The translations under genes were made by a program, and so were the position numbers. Shown in pieces: positions 52,952 through 60,077 of a DNA stretch of 64,000 bases. A model generated the notes under the pieces. That model was not told the DNA's origin. It made no database searches and saw only the letters and a program-made list of their open reading frames with translations. The stretch's first letter is position 1; every line of letters begins with the position of its first letter. The stretch covers positions 1-64,000 of the forward strand of contig DAISWG010000011.1 in assembly GCA_036826475.1 (NCBI GenBank), given 5' to 3'. This DNA comes from Miltoncostaea sp036826475. Its GTDB lineage: Bacteria; Actinomycetota; Thermoleophilia; Miltoncostaeales; Miltoncostaeaceae.

Positions 52952-55723
52952 ATGCTCGTCGGCCGGGACGCCGAGCGCTCCCGGATCGGGGCGCTGCTCG
53001 ATGATGCGCGCGAATCGCTCAGCGGCACGCTGGTGCTGCGGGGCGAGGCGGGCGTCGGGAAGACCGCGCTGCTCGAGGACGCCCGCGAGCGCGCCGCCGA
53101 CATGCACGTGCTCACGGCCCGCGGCATCGAGTCCGAGGTGGAGCTGCCCTTCGCGGGCCTCCACCAGCTGGTGCGGCCCGCCCTGGACCTGCTGGACCGC
53201 CTCCCCGGGCCGCAGGCCACGGCGCTGCGCGGCGCGCTGGGCATGGCCGAGCGGGGCGGCGACGACCGCTTCCTGATCTCCGCCGCCTGCCTGACGCTGC
53301 TGTCGGAGCTGTCGGAGCGGCGGCCGGTGCTGTGCCTGGTGGACGACGCGCAGTGGCTCGACACCCCGACGGCCGACGCCCTCGAGTTCGTGGCGCGGCG
53401 GCTCGGCGGGGAGGGGATCGCCGTCCTGATCTCGGCCCGCGAGGGCGACGAGCGGCGCTTCGACGGACGCGGGCTGCCCAGCGTCACCGTCGAGGGCCTG
53501 GCCCCGGAGGACGCGGCCGCCCTGGTGGAGGAGCGCGCCGGGACCGCGCTGGCGCCGTTCGTGCGCGCGCTGATCGTGGAGCAGGCGGGCGGCAACGCCC
53601 TGGCCCTGTCGGAGATGCCCGCCGTCCTCAGCCGGGCTCAGCTCGCCGGCGAGGAGCCGCTCCCCGACACCCTGCCCCTGCCGGGGGCCATCGAGCGCAC
53701 GTACCTCGACCGGGTCCACGCGCTCCCCGACGACGTGCAGACGCTGCTGCTGGCCGCCGCGGCCGACGACAGCCGACGCGTGTCGCTGGTGATGGAGGCG
53801 GCGGAGGCGCTCGGCGCCGGGCCCGAGGCCCTGGACCTGGCGGAGCGCTCCGGGCTCGTGGTGATCAGCGGGCTGCGGATCGACTTCCGCCACCCCCTCG
53901 TGCGCTCCGCCGTGTACCAGGGGGCGCCGTCGGGGCGGCGGCGCGCCGCGCACCGGGCGCTGGCCGATGCCCTGGCCGAGGACGGCGACCGGCGCGTCTG
54001 GCACCTCGCCGCGGCGGCGCTCGGGCCGGACGAGCAGGTCGCGGCCGCCCTGGAGCGGGCGGCGGACGACGCCCTGGACCGCACCGGGTTCGCGGCGGGG
54101 GCGTCTGCGCTCGAGCGGGCGGCCGCGCTCACCCCCGACCAGGACACGCGGCTGCGCCGCCAGCTCCGCGCGGCGGAGGCCTACTGGCGCTCCGGGCACG
54201 GCGAGCATGCGCGGCGCCTGTTGGCCGGCGTGGTGCAGGAGGCGCAGGACCCGCTGCTGCGCGCCGACATGCTCCACCTGCTCGGCCACATCCAGCACCT
54301 GGGGGGACCGTCGATGCCCGCCCACGACCTGCTCCGCGACGCCGCGGTGCTGGTGGAGGGGCGCGACCCGGAGCGGGCCACCCGGATCCTGTCCGACGCG
54401 TTCGAGGCGGCCCTGTATGCGGGCGACCCCGCCGCATGCCTCGACGCCGCCCGCCGCGCCCGCGCCCTGGCGCCGCGCGACGGGGGCGTCGCCGACTTCC
54501 TGGCCGACCTGGACATGGGCGAGGCGCTCTTCATCGGCGGCCTGTGGCGCGACGGCGTCCCGATGTTCGAGCGCGCCGCGGAGGTCTTCGCCGCCTCCCC
54601 GGAGCTGGCGGCCGACCCCTATCTGACCACCCGCGGCGTCATCGGGATCTGCTGGTTGGAGCGCTGCGCCGAGGCCCGCCCGCTGGTGCAGGGGGCGGTG
54701 GCCGCCGCCCGCGCGCGCGGCGCCGTGGCGATGCTGCCGTACACGCTCTTCATGGCGGCGTGGGCGGCCCGCCGGACGGGCGACTGGGAGGACGCGGTCA
54801 CCACCGCCACGGAGGGCGTCGTGCTGGCCCGCGACCTCGGCCAGGAGACGATGGTGTTCGAGAACCTGTTCGAACTGGTGGTCATCGCGGCGGCCCGCGG
54901 CGACGAGGAGACGTTCCGCGCGGGCATCGCCGAGGGCCTCGACATCGCCGAGCGGGTGGGGTCGCACTACCTCCGCGAGGCGGTGCTCGCGCAGACGGGC
55001 GTCCTGGAGCTGACGCTCGGGCGGCTGGACCGGGCGGTCGCGGAGTCGGAGGCCAGTGCCGTGCGCCTGCGGGACATGGGCATCCGCGTGAACGAGCTGG
55101 TCCCGGTGCCCGACCTGATCGAGGCGCTCGCCCGGCTCGGGCGGATGGAGGAGGCCCGCGCCGCCGTCCCCCGCCTGGCCGAGCACGAGGCGCACCCCCG
55201 CACGGGCGAGGCGATCCTGGCGCGCTGCGAGGGGATCGTCGCGGAGGACGCCGCCGAGGCCGACGCCCATTTCGTCCGCGCGCTGGCGCTGCACCCGGAG
55301 GACGAGGACGTGTTCGGCCGCGCCCGCACCCGGCTGCTGCGCGGTGAGCGGCTGCGCCGCAGCCGCCGGCGGGTGGAGGCGCGCGAGGAGCTGCGCGCGG
55401 CGCTGGCCGCCTTCGAGCGCATCGGCGCGGGCCCGTGGGCCGACCGCGCCCGCTCCGAGCTGCGCGCCTCCGGCGAGACGGCCGTGCGCCGCGACCCGGT
55501 CGCCTCCGCCGCGCTCACCCCCCAGGAGCTCCAGGTGGCCCGGTACGTGCAGCAGGGCTTCACCAACAAGGAGGTCGCGGCCCAGCTGTTCCTGTCGCCG
55601 CGCACCATCGACGCCCACCTGCGCAACGTGTTCGGCAAGCTCGGCGTGACGGCCCGCTCCCAGCTGCGCGGCATGCCCCTCGGCGCCCCCGACGACGCCC
55701 CCGTCCCCGAGCCCTCCCCCTGA
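52952..55723 (+). CDS. LuxR-family regulator with AAA+ ATPase (LAL type), copy 2
   Basis: 923 residues from ATG 52952. Same architecture as copy 1: Walker A RGEAGVGKTALLEDA, Walker B VLCLVDDAQWL, helical middle, and LuxR HTH near the C-terminus (LTPQELQVARYVQQGFTNKEVAAQLFLSPRTIDAHLRNVFGKLGV). Sequence resemblance to copy 1 runs full length, so a tandem duplication with the acidic protein gene between them is likely. The recognition helix (VAAQLFLSPRTIDAHLR) is identical in the two, suggesting overlapping DNA targets. Confidence 0.93.
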   Translation: MLVGRDAERSRIGALLDDARESLSGTLVLRGEAGVGKTALLEDARERAADMHVLTARGIESEVELPFAGLHQLVRPALDLLDRLPGPQATALRGALGMAERGGDDRFLISAACLTLLSELSERRPVLCLVDDAQWLDTPTADALEFVARRLGGEGIAVLISAREGDERRFDGRGLPSVTVEGLAPEDAAALVEERAGTALAPFVRALIVEQAGGNALALSEMPAVLSRAQLAGEEPLPDTLPLPGAIERTYLDRVHALPDDVQTLLLAAAADDSRRVSLVMEAAEALGAGPEALDLAERSGLVVISGLRIDFRHPLVRSAVYQGAPSGRRRAAHRALADALAEDGDRRVWHLAAAALGPDEQVAAALERAADDALDRTGFAAGASALERAAALTPDQDTRLRRQLRAAEAYWRSGHGEHARRLLAGVVQEAQDPLLRADMLHLLGHIQHLGGPSMPAHDLLRDAAVLVEGRDPERATRILSDAFEAALYAGDPAACLDAARRARALAPRDGGVADFLADLDMGEALFIGGLWRDGVPMFERAAEVFAASPELAADPYLTTRGVIGICWLERCAEARPLVQGAVAAARARGAVAMLPYTLFMAAWAARRTGDWEDAVTTATEGVVLARDLGQETMVFENLFELVVIAAARGDEETFRAGIAEGLDIAERVGSHYLREAVLAQTGVLELTLGRLDRAVAESEASAVRLRDMGIRVNELVPVPDLIEALARLGRMEEARAAVPRLAEHEAHPRTGEAILARCEGIVAEDAAEADAHFVRALALHPEDEDVFGRARTRLLRGERLRRSRRRVEAREELRAALAAFERIGAGPWADRARSELRASGETAVRRDPVASAALTPQELQVARYVQQGFTNKEVAAQLFLSPRTIDAHLRNVFGKLGVTARSQLRGMPLGAPDDAPVPEPSP

Positions 55724-55819
55724 GACCGGGCGGGGGCCCCCGGCGGCGTCCAATCGAACGAACCCCAACGTTCATTCGGACCGTGGGGCCGGGTGGGTGG
55801 ATTCCGGACGGCCCGTTCC

Positions 55820-55837
55820 ACCCCTCGAGGGAGGGGT
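55820..55837. terminator. hairpin 1 within tandem array
   Basis: Stem ACCCCTC/GAGGGGT with loop GAGG, followed after nine bases by GTTCAC. It may terminate LuxR copy 2. Confidence 0.45.
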
Positions 55838-55940
55838 CCCGAGCTCGTTCACTCGTCGCCGCGCCGGCGTTCAATTGAACGAGCGCCGACGTTCATTTGA
55901 ACCGCCGCGCGCCAGGCGGGTGAACTCGGGACGACCCTCC

Positions 55941-55960
55941 AACCCCTCAGTGAAGGGGTT
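55941..55960. terminator. hairpin 2 within tandem array
   Basis: Stem AACCCCT/AGGGGTT with loop CAGTGA, followed after eight bases by GTTCACGTGAAC. It corresponds to hairpin 1, 121 bp earlier. Confidence 0.45.
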
Positions 55961-55993
55961 GACGGGCCGTTCACGTGAACGCGACCCGCGCGT

Positions 55994-57478
55994 TCACTTG
56001 GACGCCGGGGCCACCACCGGGGTCGGGGGAACCCTCCGCCAGGGGCGGGCGGCGACCATGTACGCCACGCCGGCCGCCGCGATCAGCAGGAGCAGGAGGG
56101 GGGCGGCCCAGACCTGGTACCAGGGGGCGTCCGGCGGCGCGATGGACGTCCGGGGCCACGCGATGTTCACCGTCTCGAACGCGAGCCAGGCGACGGCGAG
56201 CAGGTTGACCGGGACGCCCCAGCGGCCCAGGCGGACATGGCCGGCCGGGCGCCAGCGCCCGGAGAGCCGGGCGGCGAGGGCGGCCAGGGCGACCATCAGG
56301 AACGCCGCGTAGATCCCGGCGGTGCCGAACGCGATGACCGAGCCGATCGCCGCCGAGTCGAGTCCCAGCAGCATCCCCGCGCAGGCGAGCACGGCCGTCG
56401 CCACGGTCGCGCCGATCGGGGCGCCGCGCCGGTTCACCGTCCTCAGGAACCCGCTGGCCGGCAGCACGCCGTCGCGGGCGACCGAGAAGATGGCCCGGGC
56501 GGTGATCCCCTGGGCGGCCATGCCGCACGACAGGAACGCGATCAGGGTCAGCGCCGCGAACGGCCGGGACGCCCACGAGCCGAACGACTCGGCCACCGCC
56601 GTCCCCACCGGGTCGGTGTCGGCCCCCGCCGCCACCGCCGCCGGGTCCGGGTGCGCCAGGGTCACCGCCACCGCGTTCAGGATCACGATGCCCGCCACCA
56701 GCAGCAGCGCCGTCCACACCGCGCGGGGCACGTGACGGGCGGCGTCCACCGTCTCCTCCGACGTGAGCCCGCACGCGTCGAACCCCAGGAACACCCATCC
56801 CGCCACCGCCAGCGCCGCCAGCATCGCCGCCGCCGTGGAGCCGCCCGACAGCGACTCGGCGCCGAACGTGTCGAACAGCGCCCCCGCCTCCTGCTCGCGG
56901 AAGGCCAGCAGCAGCACGACACCCACCCCGACGGTCGCGACGACCTCCGCGGCGATCCCCGCGGTCAGGACCCGCCGCAGGACGTCGACGCCGCGGGCGT
57001 TCACCAGCGCGCACACCACGATCAGCACCATCCCGGTCACCACGATCGCGTTCGCCGTCGGCTCCACCCCGATCGTCACGAGCGCCCACGGCGCCCCCAG
57101 GTAGGCGATCGTGGTGTTCGCCGCCGCATAGGCGCACAGCACCACCCAGCCGTTGAACCAGGCGTACCGCGGGCCCACCAGCCGCCGGGTCCACTGGTAG
57201 GCGCCGTTCGCCACCGGGAACTCGGACGCCAGCTCCGCGTAGACCGCCAGGAGCAGGCACTGGCCGGCCAGCGCCACCGGCAGCATCCACAGCCACGCCC
57301 CGCCGGCGACCGCCATGCCCACCACGACCACCCCGTAGAGGGCGACGACCGGCGAGATCGCCGCGAAGCCGACCACGACGTTGTCGACGCCGCGCAGGCC
57401 GCGCCGCAGCTCCTGCTCGTATCCGAGCTCGCGCAGACGCTCCGCGTCGCCCGCGCCCGCCGAGGGGGTCACCGACAT
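55994..57478 (-). CDS. APC family amino acid permease
   Basis: 494 residues from ATG 57478 and about twelve membrane segments. N-terminal VDNVVVGFAAISPVVALYGV, the FPVANGAYQWTRRLVGPRYAWFNGW segment, the GFDACGLTSEETVDAARHVPRA motif and VARDGVLPASGFLRTVN are typical of APC/basic or neutral amino-acid permeases. TACGCT seven bases before the ATG suggests a leaderless promoter, and the inverted repeat at 57494-57510 overlaps its upstream side. The stop lies in the palindrome array. Confidence 0.9.
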   Translation of the reverse strand: MSVTPSAGAGDAERLRELGYEQELRRGLRGVDNVVVGFAAISPVVALYGVVVVGMAVAGGAWLWMLPVALAGQCLLLAVYAELASEFPVANGAYQWTRRLVGPRYAWFNGWVVLCAYAAANTTIAYLGAPWALVTIGVEPTANAIVVTGMVLIVVCALVNARGVDVLRRVLTAGIAAEVVATVGVGVVLLLAFREQEAGALFDTFGAESLSGGSTAAAMLAALAVAGWVFLGFDACGLTSEETVDAARHVPRAVWTALLLVAGIVILNAVAVTLAHPDPAAVAAGADTDPVGTAVAESFGSWASRPFAALTLIAFLSCGMAAQGITARAIFSVARDGVLPASGFLRTVNRRGAPIGATVATAVLACAGMLLGLDSAAIGSVIAFGTAGIYAAFLMVALAALAARLSGRWRPAGHVRLGRWGVPVNLLAVAWLAFETVNIAWPRTSIAPPDAPWYQVWAAPLLLLLIAAAGVAYMVAARPWRRVPPTPVVAPASK

Positions 57479-57493
57479 GGGCGCCAGCGTATG

Positions 57494-57514
57494 TCGGCGA
57501 CTTTCGCCGATGCG
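57494..57514. promoter_or_regulatory. inverted repeat TCGGCGA-N3-TCGCCGA (copy 2), APC/sigma divergent promoter
   Basis: Perfect 7-bp arms with CTT spacer, followed by TGCG. It lies 3 bp upstream of the APC -10 box (57491-57486) and about 62 bp before the sigma gene, so a bound regulator would control one or both. Confidence 0.55.
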
Positions 57515-57575
57515 ACCGCCCATCGCCCCGGCGCACGATGCCCACGTACCGCACCCCTCCCCGAGCGAGGCCACC

Positions 57576-58421
57576 GTGAGCACCTCCACCGATCGCGTCA
57601 CCACCGACCCGATGCGCGTCTACCTCGACCAGATCGGCCGTCATCCACTGCTGAGCGCCGACGAGGAGCGCCGCCTGGCGCGCCTCGCCCACGCCGGCGA
57701 CCCCCGGGCCCGCGAGCGCCTGGTCGAGTCGAACCTGCGGCTGGTCGTCGCGATCGCCCGCCGCCACGTCCGCCGCGGCGTGGAGCCCCTCGACCTCATC
57801 CAGGAGGGCAACATCGGCCTGATGGAGGCGGCGACCCGGTTCGACCCGTCCCGCGGCGTCCGCTTCGCGACCTACGCGGCATGGTGGATCCGCAGCAGCA
57901 TCCGCCGCGCCGCGACGGCCGAGACCGGTCCCATCCGGCTCCCCGACCGCGTGCTCGACGCGATCGTGCGCGTCCGCGCCGCCGAGCGCGAGCTGGAGCA
58001 GCGCCTGCGCCGCGCCCCCACCCTCGCCGAGGTCGCCCGCGAGAGCGGCCTGAGCGCCGAGGCGGTGGACACTGCCCGCCGTGCCGCCCGCCCGCCCGTC
58101 GAGCTCGACGCCCCCGTGGCCGCCGACGGCGACGCGACCGTCGCCGACATGATCGAGGACCCCGCCGCGGCCGACCCCGCCGGGAGCGTCGCCGGCCACG
58201 AGGAGCTCACCGCCCTCGCGGCGGCGCTCGACGCGCTCGACGAGCGCCCGCGGACCGTCGTGGCCCTCCGCTTCGGGCTCGGCGACGCGGAGCCCGCGAC
58301 GCTCGGCGACGTCGCCGGCCGCCTGCGGCTCTCCCGCGAGCGCGTGCGCCAGGTCGAGTGCGGCGCGCTGCGCAGCCTCGCCCGCGACCCCGTCCTGCGC
58401 GCCGGCGCGCTCGCAGCATGA
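57576..58421 (+). CDS. RpoD-family sigma factor (group 2/3 type)
   Basis: 281 residues from GTG 57576. Region 1.2 (DPMRVYLDQIGRHPLLSADEERRLARL), region 2 (NLRLVVAIARRHVRRGVEPLDLIQEGNIGLMEAATRFDPSRGVRFATYAAWWIRSSIRRA), region 3 (LEQRLRRAPTLAEVARESGL) and region 4 with RERVRQVECGALRSL. Region 1.1 is missing, so it is an alternative primary-like sigma. It overlaps the next gene by 4 bp (ATGA) and heads the operon leading to the GH15 hydrolase. Confidence 0.92.
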   Translation: MSTSTDRVTTDPMRVYLDQIGRHPLLSADEERRLARLAHAGDPRARERLVESNLRLVVAIARRHVRRGVEPLDLIQEGNIGLMEAATRFDPSRGVRFATYAAWWIRSSIRRAATAETGPIRLPDRVLDAIVRVRAAERELEQRLRRAPTLAEVARESGLSAEAVDTARRAARPPVELDAPVAADGDATVADMIEDPAAADPAGSVAGHEELTALAAALDALDERPRTVVALRFGLGDAEPATLGDVAGRLRLSRERVRQVECGALRSLARDPVLRAGALAA

Positions 58422-59848
58422 GCGCCCCCGCCACACCGCGGCGGCACGTCGAGCTGCTGGTCATCGGCGCGGGCCCCGCCGGGCGCCGCGCCGCGATCAC
58501 CGCCGCGCGCCTCGGCGCGCGGACCGCCGTCGCCGACCGGGGCCCCGCCCCCGCCGGCCTGATCCCGTTCCGCGCCCTCCACGCCGCCGCCGGCGACGCC
58601 ATCGCCGCCCGCCGCGCCCGCCCCCTGCGCGGCGGGGAGCGCCCCGTCGACCTGGCCGACCTGCTGTGGCGGGCCGACCGCGTCGTCGAGGGCCAGCGCG
58701 ACGCGGTGCGCGACCAGCTGCGGCGCGAGCGCGTCGAGGTGCTGGAGGGCGCCGCCCGCCTCGCCGGCCCGCACGACGTCGACATCGACGGCCCCCGCGG
58801 CACCGCGCGCGTCACCGCCGACCGCATCGTCGTCGCCACCGGCGGCGTCCCCCGGCGTCCACCCGGCTGCGACCGCGACGGCCGCCTCGTGATGGCCCCC
58901 GAGGACCTCCCCGCCCTCCCCCGGCTCCCCGCCCGCCTCACCGTGGTCGGCGCCGGCGTCGCCGGCCTGGAGGTCGCCGCCGTGGCGAGCGCGCTCGGCG
59001 CGTCGGTCACCCTCGTGGACCGCGGCGGCGAGGCCGCCCCCGAGCTGGACCACGACGTCGTCGCCGCGCTGCTCTACCACCTCCGCGGCGTCGGCGTGAC
59101 GGTGCGCCTGGGGCGCGAGGTCCGCGCCATCGCCCGCCGCGAGGCGGGCGGGGTGGTCGCGACCCTCGACGACGGCGGCGAGATCGACGCCGAGGCGCTG
59201 GTGTTCGCGGGCGGGCGCGACGGGGCCACCGCGGGGCTCGGCCTCGACGCCGCCGCCCTCGCCACCGGGCCGCGCGGGCACGTCCCGGCGGACGCGCGCG
59301 GCCGCACCGCCGTGCCCCACCTCCTCGCGGCCGGTGAGGTGACCGGCGCCCCCGGCCGGACCGCCGCCGCCATGGACGCCGGCCGCCGCGCCGCGCTCAC
59401 GGCCCTCGGGCGCCTGGCCCCGCCGTCGCGCTCGCCCCTGCCGCTGGCCGTGGCCACCATCCCCGAGATCGCCGCCGTGGGACCGACGGGGCGCGAGCTG
59501 GCCCTGGCGGGCGCGGCACCCGTGCCCGGCGTGGCGCGGTTCGCCGACCTCGTCCGGGGCGAGCTGTCCGGCGAGCGCGCCGGCATGCTGAAGCTGCTCG
59601 CCGACCCCGGCACCGGCCGCGTCCTCGCGGTGCACATCCTGGGCGCCGCGGCCGGCGAGCTCGTCCACGTCGGCCAGGCCGCGATCGCGGGCGGGATGAC
59701 CGTCCACGACCTGGCCGACGCCGTCGCGGGCCCCGCCACGTTCGCCGAAGCCTACGCCGTGGCCGCGGCCGACGCCGCACGCCGGATGCGACTCGGCGAT
59801 GATCGCCGATGCGAGGCCGGGGCCGCCGCACCAAGACTGGGCGCATAG
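58418..59848 (+). CDS. SthA-like FAD pyridine-nucleotide oxidoreductase without redox cysteines
   Basis: 476 residues. Rossmann motifs VIGAGPAGRRAAITA (FAD) and LTVVGAGVAGLEVAAVASALG (NAD(P)H), plus the dimerisation domain IPEIAAVGPTGREL and HVGQAAIAGG. It is closest in layout to soluble transhydrogenase SthA and lipoamide dehydrogenases. The usual CxxxxC active site is missing: the sequence there is GLIPFRALH, where SthA has a single Cys before GTIPSKALRH. So disulfide reduction is excluded; transhydrogenation or quinone/NAD(P)H oxidase is possible. Confidence 0.83.
   Translation: MSAPATPRRHVELLVIGAGPAGRRAAITAARLGARTAVADRGPAPAGLIPFRALHAAAGDAIAARRARPLRGGERPVDLADLLWRADRVVEGQRDAVRDQLRRERVEVLEGAARLAGPHDVDIDGPRGTARVTADRIVVATGGVPRRPPGCDRDGRLVMAPEDLPALPRLPARLTVVGAGVAGLEVAAVASALGASVTLVDRGGEAAPELDHDVVAALLYHLRGVGVTVRLGREVRAIARREAGGVVATLDDGGEIDAEALVFAGGRDGATAGLGLDAAALATGPRGHVPADARGRTAVPHLLAAGEVTGAPGRTAAAMDAGRRAALTALGRLAPPSRSPLPLAVATIPEIAAVGPTGRELALAGAAPVPGVARFADLVRGELSGERAGMLKLLADPGTGRVLAVHILGAAAGELVHVGQAAIAGGMTVHDLADAVAGPATFAEAYAVAAADAARRMRLGDDRRCEAGAAAPRLGA
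59793..59813. promoter_or_regulatory. inverted repeat TCGGCGA-N3-TCGCCGA (copy 3)
   Basis: Perfect arms with TGA spacer followed by TGCG. It lies in the 3' end of the flavoprotein gene, about 80 bp before the small CxxC gene, and could operate an internal promoter for the last two genes. Confidence 0.5.
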
Positions 59849-59891
59849 ACGCCGCCGAACCCGTCGGCGGCACGCACCCAGGGAGAGCCCG

Positions 59892-60077
59892 ATGAGCCCC
59901 GCCACCCTCGCCGCCACCACCGCCGCTGCACCGGCCACCGTCTGGATCCCCTGCGGCACCTGCTGGGGCCAGCGCCGCATCCTCGCCGACCACAACGGCG
60001 AGGGCCTGGTGCCCCACGCGTGCCCCTCCTGCCTGGGCACCGGCGAGCAGCTCGTGATGACGGGAGGGCAGGTCTGA
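59892..60077 (+). CDS. small CxxC protein (DnaJ-type zinc-ribbon-like)
   Basis: 61 residues from ATG 59892 with GGGAGAG upstream. Two knuckles are visible: IPCGTCWGQRRI and HACPSCLGTGEQ, the second matching the CxxCxGxG repeats of DnaJ. It probably binds one zinc ion and may act as a small chaperone-like or RNA/protein-binding module. Its TGA shares a base with the GH15 ATG. Function unknown. Confidence 0.72.
   Translation: MSPATLAATTAAAPATVWIPCGTCWGQRRILADHNGEGLVPHACPSCLGTGEQLVMTGGQV

Larger units (their letters stand above)
55748..56003. repeat. tandem array (about 121-bp period) of GTTCAnnTGAAC palindromes and hairpins
   Basis: In the convergent gap after LuxR copy 2, 12-bp palindromes of consensus GTYCAnnYGRAC occur at 55748, 55770, 55869, 55891, 55969 and 55992, with a partial one at 55847. 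They pair into three 34-35-bp modules (55748-55781, 55869-55902, 55969-56003), each also an inverted repeat of 13-bp arms. Between modules lie hairpins at 55820-55837 and 55941-55960. The unit repeats at about 121 bp. The last module overlaps the 3' end of the APC gene. Confidence 0.85.

Noticed and set aside
55748..55902. GAAC...GTTC pairs that could be LexA/SOS boxes
   Set aside because: LexA boxes need GAAC-N4-GTTC; here the spacing between these half-sites is 10, and the dominant symmetry is GTTC...GAAC.
55969..55980. GTTCACGTGAAC resembles a parS (ParB-binding) site
   Set aside because: The parS consensus has an extra T/A on each side (GTTTCACGTGAAAC). The neighbouring palindromes vary at the centre, so ParB binding is not supported; no par genes are nearby.
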